Shown: piece by piece, positions 45,878 to 56,421 of the stretch
Layout of the letters: each line of letters begins with the position of its first letter
How positions within the stretch are numbered: position 1 is the first letter of the stretch
From: Haliclona indistincta
Lineage: Eukaryota > Porifera > Demospongiae > Haplosclerida > Chalinidae
Direction of reading: 5' to 3'
Length of the DNA: 64,000 nt
NCBI GenBank assembly: GCA_964017065.1
Contig: OZ024785.1
Location: forward strand, 9,937,086-10,001,085
Program-made: the position numbers and the translations under genes
The notes under the pieces: model-generated
Database searches by the model: none
Told to the model about the DNA's origin: nothing
The model's input: the letters and a program-made list of their open reading frames with translations, nothing else

Positions 45878-48800
45878 ATGGCGGCAACAGTGTTGTTTTT
45901 GCTGTTCTTGGCTGTAGTGCCTACTCTGGCAACCACTGATGTCTACTATGTCACAGCTGATGATAGCCTATCGTGTCCTCCGCACCAGATATGCCACAAC
46001 CTTTCCTATTATATTTCCCAACCAGACTTCTTTACTGCTAACACAATCATTGTTTTCTTGGAAGGAGAACACAAATTAGACAAAGAGGACTTTATACACA
46101 TCAGTGGTATACACAACCTGACTCTGAAGGGACAAGGTCAGTGGCCGATAGCAGGAGCTGAGGAGACCGTGATGCAGTCGACTGTCATTATAAACTGCAC
46201 CAGGGGGAGAGGAGGATTCAATTTTGCTACGTCTCATGACATCACTGTTGACGGTCTTACTGTCATAAACTGTGGAGGACACAATAAAGCAGCACTTAGC
46301 TTCACCTCAGTTAATAATATCAACTTTCGTAGAAACTCTATTCAACACATGACAGGATATGGACTTTATCTACTAAACTGCAACAATGTGACAATCACTA
46401 ACTCATCTTACTACCAATCGGCAAAATGTGATAGTATTGGTGGTGGAGTGTATGTAGGCTTTGAAAATGGAGTTATTACTCAACACACTAATACCACATA
46501 CCAAGTAGTACTATCACACTCCAACATGACCAAATGTTGTAACTATCAAGGAAGAGGAGCTGGTATTCATTTATCAATATTGCATCCAGTCAATGTGCTC
46601 TTAAGCCATTTAGTGCTATCACAAAACTATGGTGGACACTTACTCGCTCAAGTTCAAAATGCCTTACTTGTCATCAAAAACTGTATTTTTACTCATTCAG
46701 TTCATCACACTTTTCAAGGACGAGGAATATCAATTGAAGCTAATGGTAAATCAACTATTAAGATTCACGATACAATGCTTTTGGAAAATTCTGCATCTGA
46801 TGTCAGTGAGCTAAGTGTTAATTGTAATGGTAAACACAATTCATTCTCTTTACTCAACTCAGTCATCAAACACACTGAGACAGACTCGTTTCATGGAGTA
46901 CTGAAGATTTTTAAGTGTGATAGTGTGTCTGTGACAAACACAAGTGTACAAGTTTCAAATCAGTCAATTGGAGGCCTTTCCTTTGATAAACTTTTTCGCT
47001 TGCGAATCAGCAACAGTATCTTTGTAAATGGTACTACTGTGCCTTTCCTTCTATTAATATCAAACACACCCAATTCAGTTGTTAGAAACTGTTCATTCTT
47101 AAATAACTCAGGCAACTCTGCTATCACAATATATAACTCAAAGTGTTCGCTGTCTGACTCAACTATATCAAACAATAACATGACTGCTATCACTATCATT
47201 CAAAGTGAAATTGTCTACATACGAGACAGCGTTGTCATACAAAACAACAGATATAAAGAGGGAGCTGGAATCACAATCCTACTACCAGGCAAGATCGTAG
47301 TTGATGGACAGTTGTATATGTACAACAACACAGCAACTGAACACGGAGGAGCCATTCTAGTGTTGTCCAGACAACCACTGGTGACTCAAGTTGAATTAGC
47401 CACTAGCCACACTGCCCACACTAGCTACACTAGCTGTACACTAGCTTTCTTCTCTGACAAATTTGGTAAAGTGATATTTTCAGGAAATAAAGCAAAAAAA
47501 GGAGGAAGTGATATCTATGGTGCTAAACTGATGAATTGCATTATGAATCCAAACAGTGGCATTTCCAGATCCTTCTATGATCCGATAAAACCTATTGGAC
47601 ACCCCAATGAAACTTCTTGGTACTTTGATATTCCAAATAAGATCATGAATCACTTAAACTTCAGTAACACTGACAGACTCTCCTCCATGTCCTCTGATCC
47701 CATCATGATCTGTTTCTACAACACCAGTAATCTACCAGACTGCTCTGATAGGACTCTGCATCACATACAAATATATCCAGGACTAGAGATCAACACAACA
47801 CTAGCTACAGTAGGATACTATGGTGGCATTAGTCCTGGTAAGATACTGGTCAATGTCAGAGATGCAAAACTAGTTCGATACTATGGTCAAAATGAGAACA
47901 CAAAATGCTTCAATCTTCATTTATTGCTACAGAATGTCTCATCAACAACAGCACTGGTTCATATTACAGTAGAGGGTGGTCTACCAGACTGGGGAGTGTC
48001 TATTGAAGTGGAAATATTAGATTGTCCGATTGGCTTCATCCTCAAATCAGGACAGTGCCAATGTGACCCTTTCTTAGCCAATAACAATGTTCAATGCAAT
48101 GTATCAGTCTCGATTACTAAATTTCTTAATTCCGGTAACAGTTGGTTTTCTTATAATAACAACACTCAATGTATAACAGGTACTACTAATTGTCCTTTTG
48201 ACTACTGCAATCGATCCAATGTCTCATTTGATATCATGGCACCTGATCGTCAATGTGCAGCCAATAGAGCAGGTATACTCTGTGGACAATGCCAGTCTCA
48301 TCTTAGTATCATGCTGGGATCCAACCACTGTGGTACTTGCTCCAACTGGTACATTTTTATGTTGCCTGTGTTCGCTCTCGCTGGCATAGTGTTAGTGGCT
48401 GTGTTGATGTTCCTCAACTTGAGTGTCTCTGTCGGGACTATCAATGGACTACTGGTCTATGCAAATATGGTGAAACTAAATGAAGCTTTCTTCTTCCCAA
48501 ATGGTAGTGTTCCAGTAGTGAGCCAGTTCATTTCATGGCTGAATCTTGACCTGGGTATTGAAGTGTGTTTGTTCGATGGACTAGATGGCTACTGGAACAC
48601 CTGGCTACAGTTTGCATTTCCTGCTTACCTGTTCCTGCTCATGGGTGGTATTATTGTAGGCTGCCGTTACTCTGTGTGGCTATGCAGGTTGTGTGGCTCT
48701 CATGCTGTCCCAGCACTAGCTACACTGTTTCTCATGTCCTATGTCAAAATCTTACTAACAGTCACTAGAGCTCTATCCATGTCTCAGTTGCCATGCAACG

Positions 48801-49642
48801 ACAGTATACTGACAGTGTGGAGTGTAGATGGTAACATTGCTTACAGAAGTGGCAAGCACCTCCCTCTGGTCATCTTCTCCTGTGGTGTCCTGATCATTGG
48901 ACTGGTTTATCCTGTTTTAGTGTTGTGTGCTCCTCTTCTTGAGCGATATAGTCACAAGTGTATCCCACTGCACAGTTGGAATCCTGTGACCAAGTTGAAG
49001 CCATTGTTAGATGCTTATGGAGGACCTTACAAAGACAAGTATCGGTTCTGGACTGGAGTGACTCTGATGGTGCGACTGATGATAACTGTGACATTCTCCT
49101 TTACTTCAGGAAGACTGATCGTCATCAATGCTTTCATCATCATTACAATTGTTGTGGCCATTCTCACGTTTTGGTCTTTCACAAAAGGTGTCTATAGAAG
49201 CGTTTATCTGAGCACACTTGAAGTAGTTTATCTTCTCAACATTTGTATCCTGTCTACAGTTAGTCTGACTGTAGCCTTCTTAATATCAACTTTGCACAAT
49301 CAAATAGTAACTATTGTCTCAGTCAGTTTTTCCTTTGGTGTTTGTCTTGTTACCATAGCAATCCATTTCAAGTGGAACTTTAACTTCAAGCAAATCAAGA
49401 GAAAGCTAGGGTTTAAAGATCCACAGCCAGTATACATACAAGTGTCTCAGACATCATCAGATGAGGATGAGGACAGCCCTCCTCCAGGATCCCCACCATC
49501 AATAGTGTATGGCTCGTGTAGAGGAGAGCATCAGTTTGTGCTGGAGTTTCCTCATAGACATCATTATGATGGTGAAGAACTCGAATTAATAGATACCTCA
49601 CCAGTGCTGTTGGAAAGAGAGCCACTACTGTTTGACTATTGA
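45878..49642 (+). CDS. Beta-helix multi-pass receptor-like protein, copy 3
   Basis: Third intact single-exon copy, 1,254 codons, starting MAATVLFLLFLAVVPTLA. In the variable ectodomain segment it groups with copy 4 (SVHHTFQGRGIS, EANGKSTIKI, SFHGVLKIFKCDSVSV, SIGGLSFDKLFRL). At its C-terminus and 3' flank it groups with copy 1 (GEHQF, ELIDTS, LLFDY and the same bases for more than 100 positions after the stop). It is therefore a mosaic. Small private changes include LLVYANMV for LLFYANMV, and ICFYNTS for ICFCNTS, which removes a cysteine of the ectodomain. The tail contains YIQVSQTSSDEDEDSPPPG. Confidence 0.8.
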   Translation: MAATVLFLLFLAVVPTLATTDVYYVTADDSLSCPPHQICHNLSYYISQPDFFTANTIIVFLEGEHKLDKEDFIHISGIHNLTLKGQGQWPIAGAEETVMQSTVIINCTRGRGGFNFATSHDITVDGLTVINCGGHNKAALSFTSVNNINFRRNSIQHMTGYGLYLLNCNNVTITNSSYYQSAKCDSIGGGVYVGFENGVITQHTNTTYQVVLSHSNMTKCCNYQGRGAGIHLSILHPVNVLLSHLVLSQNYGGHLLAQVQNALLVIKNCIFTHSVHHTFQGRGISIEANGKSTIKIHDTMLLENSASDVSELSVNCNGKHNSFSLLNSVIKHTETDSFHGVLKIFKCDSVSVTNTSVQVSNQSIGGLSFDKLFRLRISNSIFVNGTTVPFLLLISNTPNSVVRNCSFLNNSGNSAITIYNSKCSLSDSTISNNNMTAITIIQSEIVYIRDSVVIQNNRYKEGAGITILLPGKIVVDGQLYMYNNTATEHGGAILVLSRQPLVTQVELATSHTAHTSYTSCTLAFFSDKFGKVIFSGNKAKKGGSDIYGAKLMNCIMNPNSGISRSFYDPIKPIGHPNETSWYFDIPNKIMNHLNFSNTDRLSSMSSDPIMICFYNTSNLPDCSDRTLHHIQIYPGLEINTTLATVGYYGGISPGKILVNVRDAKLVRYYGQNENTKCFNLHLLLQNVSSTTALVHITVEGGLPDWGVSIEVEILDCPIGFILKSGQCQCDPFLANNNVQCNVSVSITKFLNSGNSWFSYNNNTQCITGTTNCPFDYCNRSNVSFDIMAPDRQCAANRAGILCGQCQSHLSIMLGSNHCGTCSNWYIFMLPVFALAGIVLVAVLMFLNLSVSVGTINGLLVYANMVKLNEAFFFPNGSVPVVSQFISWLNLDLGIEVCLFDGLDGYWNTWLQFAFPAYLFLLMGGIIVGCRYSVWLCRLCGSHAVPALATLFLMSYVKILLTVTRALSMSQLPCNDSILTVWSVDGNIAYRSGKHLPLVIFSCGVLIIGLVYPVLVLCAPLLERYSHKCIPLHSWNPVTKLKPLLDAYGGPYKDKYRFWTGVTLMVRLMITVTFSFTSGRLIVINAFIIITIVVAILTFWSFTKGVYRSVYLSTLEVVYLLNICILSTVSLTVAFLISTLHNQIVTIVSVSFSFGVCLVTIAIHFKWNFNFKQIKRKLGFKDPQPVYIQVSQTSSDEDEDSPPPGSPPSIVYGSCRGEHQFVLEFPHRHHYDGEELELIDTSPVLLEREPLLFDY

Positions 49643-49892
49643 ACACTACAACACTAGCAACTTGAACTGCAGTAGAATTTTCATATTTAGATCTTATAAG
49701 TCATCATTATCATTGTTGTGGTGAATTTGTGAGTACATTGCTGTACTGTACTGGTAATGGTAGTAACATGTGTGAGTATAAACAAAATTTAATGTGTACA
49801 AATGTGTACCCGCCGGTACGCAAGGACTGCATTTTCTTGTGTTAAAACATTCTCTAGTCTAATTATCTACATGCCCTCCTTGCCTGCTCCCT

Positions 49893-50625
49893 GTGAAAGA
49901 GCCAGTGTAAATAACTGCTGAATCTATGATTTGTGTCAAAATGACCTCAACCGTTGAAGTGCAACCATCTTATTGTATTTTATCATCGTTCTCAAAAAGA
50001 CAAGTTTATTCCCTGCTGAATATCATAACATAGAGGTTTTATACTCAACTCTATGTAACTGACAATAAATACGTAGAAGACTTACTATGAATCAGAACTG
50101 CTACACATACTACTTGCGGACATTATGTGGTCACTATTTCAAAGGGCTGATAGTAGAGTATTGTCTCAATACTTAATTATTTAATGCATTGTTACGCGGT
50201 TGCTATGTGAGAGCTACATTGTTTGTCTACACCTGGTTGATCAGAACCCATGGAAATAATCACAGTCAGACTCTGACTCTGATCAACTAGGTGTAGACAA
50301 ACAATGTAGCTCTCACATAGCAACCGCGTAACAATGCATTAAATAATTAATTATTGAGACAATACTCTACTATCAGCCCTTTGAAATATTGACCACACCA
50401 TGTCCACAAGTAGTACCTGTAGCAGTGCTGATTCATAGTAAGTCTTCTACGTATTTATTGTCAGTTACATAGAGTTGAGTAACAAACCTCTATGTTATGA
50501 TATTCAGCAGGGAATAAACTTGTCTTTTTTTGAGAACAATGATAAAATACTTAGCATTAGCTTTTTGACACACAAAATTAATAATAGATTCATTGGTTAT
50601 TTGCGGCTTTTCCAGGGTGCTGGCA
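49893..50625. repeat. Large inverted repeat between copies 3 and 4
   Basis: Third copy of the spacer hairpin, with arms of about 350 bases centred near 50262. Its left part is nearly identical to the spacer after copy 1. Confidence 0.75.
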
Positions 50626-51100
50626 AGGCATTCTTATGACATGTAAATAATATTGAACATTAGAGAAAGTTTTAACACAAGAAAATGCAGTCTCCTGTTT
50701 ATATTGTGTCATATTCACAAGGAGCTACCAACATTATACCCATTAGTATCATCATTACCGCTCGGCAATGGTAATTATGTAGGGATAACTGTGAATTAAG
50801 ATGGCCGCTACTCATGTGTGAAAATGAGTTATCACACATATCACTACTGTTATACATTCGTAATATGCATTGTGTTGATCTCTGAACAATGAAAACATGA
50901 AATAGTAAGTGATTTCAACAGCTCGTTCTGTAGCCAGTAACTACAGAGGTTTAATTAATTCTTGCAATGAATATTCATATAACTAATTAAATGCAGTCAT
51001 GCAGTGTATGCTGGAAGCTTAGTGAGCTTTTGATCAGTCCATTTATATACTTCCTTGGAATAGGTTCTAACTTAAGTATAATTGGCTGAGTTACTAAACC

Positions 51101-51310
51101 ACTTGGAGAAGCAGCTCTATCTGAAAGCAACAACCACTTGGAGAGGAAGCTCTATCTGAAAGCAACAACCACTTGGAGAGGAAGCTCTATCTGAAAGCAA
51201 CAACCACTTGGAGAGGAAGCTCTATCTGAAAGCAACAACCACTTGGAGAGGAAGCTCTATCTGAAAGCAACAACCACTTGGAGAGGAAGCTCTATCTGAA
51301 AGCCACAACC
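51101..51310. repeat. 35-base minisatellite upstream of copy 4
   Basis: Six direct copies of a 35-base unit (ACTTGGAGAGGAAGCTCTAT plus CTGAAAGCAACAACC) end about 130 bases before the TATA box. Copies 2 and 3 have this unit once, at 40151 and 45619. Confidence 0.85.
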
Positions 51311-51437
51311 ACTTGAATTTGAACGTGTCTACGTTATCTACTGTTTGTCTACACATTAATTAGTTTATCTACACATTAATTAATTTATAATTCAATATTA
51401 TTTTTGTAACATGACATGCTGTAGTGGAACTGATCTT

Positions 51438-51445
51438 TATAAAAG
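51438..51445 (+). promoter_or_regulatory. TATA box, receptor copy 4
   Basis: TATAAAAG after GGAACTGATCTT, 68 bases before the chosen ATG. Confidence 0.65.
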
Positions 51446-51512
51446 TGCATGAATGTTTCGTTATAAGACAAATCTACCAGGCAGTGCAGACCATACACTC
51501 AGTGTCACATTG

Positions 51513-54500
51513 ATGGCGGCAACAGTGTTGTTTTTGCTGTTCTTGGCTGTAGTGCCTACTCCGGCATCCACTGATGTATACTATGTCACAGCTGATGATA
51601 GTCAGTTGTGTCCTCCACACCAGATATGCCACAACCTTTCCTACTATATTTCCCAACCAGACTTCTTTACTGCTAACACAATCATCGTTTTCTTAGAAGG
51701 AGAACACAAATTAGACAAAGAGGACTTTATACACATCAGTGGTATACACAACCTGACTCTGAAGGGACAAGGTCAGTGGCCGATAGCAGGAGCTGAGGAG
51801 ACTGTGATGCAGTCGACTGTCATTATCAACTGCACCAGAGGGAGAGGAGGGTTCAATTTTGCTACCTCTCATGACATCACTGTTGACAGTCTTACTGTCA
51901 TAAACTGTGGAGGACACAATAAAGCAGCACTTAACTTCACCTCAGTTAATAATATCAACTTTCGTAAAAACTCTATTCAACACATGACAGGATATGGTCT
52001 GTATGTACTAAACTGCAACAATGTGACAATCACTAACTCATCTTACTACCAATCGGCAAAATGTGATAGTAATGGTGGTGGAGTGTACGTAGGCTTTGAA
52101 AATGGAGTTATTACTCAACACACTAATAATACCACATACCAAGTAGTATCATCACACTCCAACATGACCAAATGTTGTAACTATCAAGGAAGAGGAGCTG
52201 GTATTCATTTTTCAAACTTGTATCCGGTTAATGTGCTCTTAAGTCATTTAGTGCTATCACAAAACTATGGTGGACACTTACTCGCTCAAGTTCAAAATGC
52301 CTTACTTGTCATCAAAAACTGTATTTTTACTCATTCAGTTCGTCACACTTTTCAAGGACGAGGAATATCAATTGAAGCTAATGGTAAATCAACTATTAAG
52401 ATTCACGATACAATGCTTTTGGAAAATTCTGCACCTGATGTCAGTGAGCTAAGTGTTAAATGTTATGGTAAACACAATTCATTCTCTTTACTCAACTCAG
52501 TCATCAAACACACTGAGACAGACTCGTTTCATGGAGTACTGAAGATTTTTAAGTGTGATAGTGTGTCTGTGACAAACACAAGTGTACAAGTTTCAAATCA
52601 GTCAATTGGAGGCCTTTCCTTTGATAAACTTTTTCGCTTGAGAATCAGCAATAGTATCTTTGTAAATGGTACTACTGTGCCTTTCCTTCTATTAATATCA
52701 GACACACCCAATTCAGTTCTTAGAAACTGTTCATTCTTAAATAACTCAGGCAACTCTGCTATCACAATATATAACTCAAAGTGTTCACTGTGTGACTCAA
52801 CTATATCAAACAATAACATGACTGCTATCACTATTATTCAAAGTGAAATCGTCTACATACGAGGCAGCGTTGTCATACAAAACAACAGATATAAAGAGGG
52901 AGCTGGAATCACAATCCTACTACCAGGCAAGATCGTAGTTGATGGACAGTTGTATATGTACAACAACACAGCAACTGAACACGGAGGAGCCATTCTAGTG
53001 TTGTCCAGACAACCACTGGTGACTCAAGTTGAAATAGCCACTAGCCACACTGCCCACACTAGCTACACTAGCTGTACACTAGCTTTCTTCTCTGACAAAT
53101 TTGGTAAAGTGATATTTTCAGGAAATAAAGCAAAAAAAGGAGGAAGTGATATCTATGGTGCTAAACTGATGAATTGCATTATGAATCCAAACAGTGGCAT
53201 TTCCAGATCCTTCTATGATCCGATAAAACCTATTGGATACCCCAATGAAACTTCTTGGTACTTTGATATTCCTAATAAGATCATGAATCACTTAAACTTC
53301 AGTAACACTGATAGACTCTCCTCCATGTCCTCTGACCCCATCATGGTCTGTTTCTGCAACACCAGTATTCTACCAGACTGCTCTGATAGGACCGTACATC
53401 ACATACAAACATATCCAGGACTAGAGATCAACACAACATTAGCTACAGTAGGATACTATGGTGGCATTAGTCCTGGTAAGATACTGGTCAATGTCAGAGA
53501 TGCAAAACTAGTTCGATACTATGGTCAAAATGAGAACACAAAATGCTTCAATCTTCATTTATTGCTGCAGAATGTCTCATCAACAACAGCACTGGTTCAT
53601 ATTACAGTAGAGGGTGGTCTACCAGACTGGGGAGTGTCTATTGAAGTGGAAATATTAGATTGTCCGATTGGCTTCATCCTCAAATCAGGACAGTGCCAAT
53701 GTGACCCTTTCTTAGCCAATAACAACGTTCAATGCAATGTATCAGTCCCGATTACTAAATTTTTTAATTCCGGTAACAGTTGGTTTTCTTATAATAATGA
53801 CACTCAATGTATAACAGGTACTACTAATTGTCCTTTTGACTACTGCAATCGATCCAATGTCTCATTTGACATCATGGCACCAGATCGTCAGTGTGTAGCC
53901 AATAGAGCAGGTATACTCTGTGGACAATGCCAGTCTCATCTTAGTATCATGCTGGGATCCAACCACTGTGGTACTTGCTCCAACTGGTACATTTTTATGT
54001 TGCCTGTGTTCGCTCTCGCTGGCATAGTGTTAGTGGCTGTGTTGATGTTCCTCAACTTGAGTGTCTCTGTCGGAACTATCAATGGACTACTGTTCTATGC
54101 AAATATGGTGAAACTAAATGAAGCTTTCTTCTTCCCAAATGGTAGTGTTCCAGTAGTGAGCCAGTTCATTTCATGGCTGAACCTTGACCTGGGTATTGAA
54201 GTGTGTTTGTTTGATGGACTGGATGGCTACTGGAACACTTGGCTACAGTTTGCATTTCCTGCTTACCTATTCCTGCTCATGGGTGGTATTATTGTAGGGT
54301 GCCATTACTCTGTGTGGCTATGCAGGTTGTGTGGCTCTCATGCTGTCCCAGCACTAGCTACACTATTTCTCATGTCCTATGTCAAAATCTTACTAACAGT
54401 CACTAGAGCTCTATCCATGTCTCAGCTGCCATGCAACGACAGTATGCTGACAGTGTGGAGTGTAGATGGTAACATTGCTTACAGAAGTGGCAAACACCTT

Positions 54501-55274
54501 CCATTGGTCATCTTCTCCTGTGGTGTTCTGATCGTTGGACTTGCTTATCCTGTTTTAGTGTTGTGTGCTCCTCTTCTTGAGCGATATAGTCACAAGTGTA
54601 TACCACTGCACAGGTGGAATCCTGTGACCAAGTTGAAGCCATTGTTAGATGCTTATGGAGGACCTTACAAAGACAAGTATCGGTTCTGGACTGGAGTGAC
54701 TCTGATGGTGCGACTGATGATAACTGTGACATTCTCCTTTACTTCAGGAAGACTGATCGTCATCAATGCTTTCATCATCATTACAATTGTTGTGGCCATT
54801 CTTACGTTTTGGTCTTTCACAAAAGGTGTCTATAGAAGCGTTTATCTGAGCACACTTGAAGTTGTTTATCTTCTCAACATTTGTATCCTGTCTACAGTTA
54901 GTCTGACTGTAGCCTTCTTAATATCAACTTTGTACAATCAAATAGTAACTATCGTCTCAGTCAGTTTTTCCTTTGGTGTTTGTCTTGTCACCATAGCAAT
55001 GCATTTCAAGTTGAACTTTAACTTCAAGCAAATCAAGAGAAAGCTAGGGTTTAAAGACCCACAGCCTGCATACATACAAGTGCCTCAGACATCATCAGAT
55101 GAGGACAGCCATCCTCCAGGATCCCCACCATCAATAGTGTATGGCTCGTGTAGAGGAGAGCATCAGTTTGTACTAGAGTTTCCTCATAGACATCATTATG
55201 ATGGGGAAGAACTCGAATTAATAGATACCTCACCAGTGCTGTTGGAAAGAGAGCCACTACTGTTTGAATTTTGA
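51513..55274 (+). CDS. Beta-helix multi-pass receptor-like protein, copy 4
   Basis: Fourth and last intact single-exon copy, 1,253 codons, starting MAATVLFLLFLAVVPTPA. Its ectodomain is close to copy 3 in the variable segment (SVRHTFQGRGIS), with one extra residue in the TNNTTYQV stretch and a private change IHFSNLYPVNV. The membrane part is almost the same as in the others (VGCHYSVW for VGCRYSVW, LYNQIV for LHNQIV). The tail is slightly shorter (TSSDEDSHPPG) and ends LLFEF. Its 3' flank is unrelated to those of the other copies and leads into a decayed copy. The repeat expansion in its promoter is private. Confidence 0.8.
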   Translation: MAATVLFLLFLAVVPTPASTDVYYVTADDSQLCPPHQICHNLSYYISQPDFFTANTIIVFLEGEHKLDKEDFIHISGIHNLTLKGQGQWPIAGAEETVMQSTVIINCTRGRGGFNFATSHDITVDSLTVINCGGHNKAALNFTSVNNINFRKNSIQHMTGYGLYVLNCNNVTITNSSYYQSAKCDSNGGGVYVGFENGVITQHTNNTTYQVVSSHSNMTKCCNYQGRGAGIHFSNLYPVNVLLSHLVLSQNYGGHLLAQVQNALLVIKNCIFTHSVRHTFQGRGISIEANGKSTIKIHDTMLLENSAPDVSELSVKCYGKHNSFSLLNSVIKHTETDSFHGVLKIFKCDSVSVTNTSVQVSNQSIGGLSFDKLFRLRISNSIFVNGTTVPFLLLISDTPNSVLRNCSFLNNSGNSAITIYNSKCSLCDSTISNNNMTAITIIQSEIVYIRGSVVIQNNRYKEGAGITILLPGKIVVDGQLYMYNNTATEHGGAILVLSRQPLVTQVEIATSHTAHTSYTSCTLAFFSDKFGKVIFSGNKAKKGGSDIYGAKLMNCIMNPNSGISRSFYDPIKPIGYPNETSWYFDIPNKIMNHLNFSNTDRLSSMSSDPIMVCFCNTSILPDCSDRTVHHIQTYPGLEINTTLATVGYYGGISPGKILVNVRDAKLVRYYGQNENTKCFNLHLLLQNVSSTTALVHITVEGGLPDWGVSIEVEILDCPIGFILKSGQCQCDPFLANNNVQCNVSVPITKFFNSGNSWFSYNNDTQCITGTTNCPFDYCNRSNVSFDIMAPDRQCVANRAGILCGQCQSHLSIMLGSNHCGTCSNWYIFMLPVFALAGIVLVAVLMFLNLSVSVGTINGLLFYANMVKLNEAFFFPNGSVPVVSQFISWLNLDLGIEVCLFDGLDGYWNTWLQFAFPAYLFLLMGGIIVGCHYSVWLCRLCGSHAVPALATLFLMSYVKILLTVTRALSMSQLPCNDSMLTVWSVDGNIAYRSGKHLPLVIFSCGVLIVGLAYPVLVLCAPLLERYSHKCIPLHRWNPVTKLKPLLDAYGGPYKDKYRFWTGVTLMVRLMITVTFSFTSGRLIVINAFIIITIVVAILTFWSFTKGVYRSVYLSTLEVVYLLNICILSTVSLTVAFLISTLYNQIVTIVSVSFSFGVCLVTIAMHFKLNFNFKQIKRKLGFKDPQPAYIQVPQTSSDEDSHPPGSPPSIVYGSCRGEHQFVLEFPHRHHYDGEELELIDTSPVLLEREPLLFEF

Positions 55275-55799
55275 GTCAAACTTAATTTATGTGTGCACTT
55301 TAGTAGTAGTGTTAAATGTATTTATCAGTTGTAGCTAAACTCTTAGTCAGGCACATAACACAGCAATGTTGTTTCTTTCAACCACACCTACATTTATGCA
55401 GATGCATTGCATGTCAAACATGATTATTGTTATCCTGTTTTGTTTTCGCAGCTAATTTTGAGAAAATCTTGTGAGTTTTGCTGTTAAACTATACCTTGAC
55501 ACGGGTCTTGAATGTATATGCTACAACTATTATGCCACACGGTAGTCATGGTTTATTTCATGGATTTCATCAGTGCAGAAAAAAATTTTGGAGGTGCATT
55601 GCCAATGCTGACCAATCGTCACAATTCAAGTTTCTGGAAATGGGTGCAATTGAATAGCAAGGGCATTTCATTCTCATTGCAGAACACAACCATCAACACA
55701 CCAGGATAGGCTTGACCAATGGGGCACTGGGGATCAAGAAGTGCAAACACACCGATTCCACAACAATGCGACAGGACAACTGAAACAAAAAAGGAGCTG
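55275..55799. other. Array 3' flank, possible beta-helix scrap
   Basis: Mostly non-coding. An open frame at 55512-55709 includes FGGALPMLTNRHNSS, which resembles the FGGAL turn of beta-helix proteins, so it may be part of a diverged copy. No other domain is visible. Confidence 0.35.
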
Positions 55800-56275
55800 G
55801 AATCGATAATATTGTGTATTATCTCAGGGCAATTGTATATGTACAACAACACAGTGACTGAATAATTATGGAGGAGCCATTCCATTGATAACTAGACTTG
55901 GATCAGATGCTGTTGATAATTCATGTACACTAGCTTTCTCCTCAAAGTGATATTTTAAGGAAACAAAGAGAAGAAGGAGGAAGGGATATCTATGGTGCTA
56001 AACACATAGCTAGATAATAATTGGATAAGGACATACTACTGATATCTGTTTATCTGAGCACACTCGAAGTTGTTTCATTTTCTCACAATCCCAACATATT
56101 CAACACTGTCATTTGGTATCTGTCTCGTCATCATGGACAAAGATGAAGAGAGAACCTGCTTGGAATCAAAGGGTACCTCAGGAATCAGCAGATGAGGATG
56201 ATGAAGAACTTGAATTACTAGTTATTAGTTGCCTCATCAGTGCAGAGAACCACTACTGTTTGACTATTGAACCAA
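55800..56275 (+). pseudogene. Decayed downstream copy of receptor family
   Basis: Fragments match the array genes in the right order. At 55818-55880 lies the LYMYNNTxTE-GGAI stretch with a stop; at 55913-56012 the SCTLAFSS, GNKxxKGGxDIYGAK stretch with frame breaks; at 56046-56082 SVYLSTLEVV of a membrane segment; and at 56190-56275 the tail (SADEDDEELELLVI and remnants up to the stop). Large internal deletions remove most of the ectodomain and membrane region. Confidence 0.7.
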
Positions 56276-56421
56276 TGAAGTATGCAATTATTCATTGTTA
56301 GTTTACACTGCATAAAAATTAATAATGGTAGTAAGTCACAAGAAAGAAAACAAAAGGTAAAAAATTACAAGTACGCAAGACAGAGAGCGTTTCCCTGCTA
56401 GATAGCCATCGATAATGGCAG

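Noticed and set aside
34957..55274. Viral or bacterial adhesin origin of the receptor array
   Set aside because: Beta-helix ectodomains occur in phage and bacterial adhesins. But the multi-pass membrane core, N-glycosylation sites, TATA promoters and base composition like that of the neighbours fit a host animal gene family, and no mobile gene is linked.
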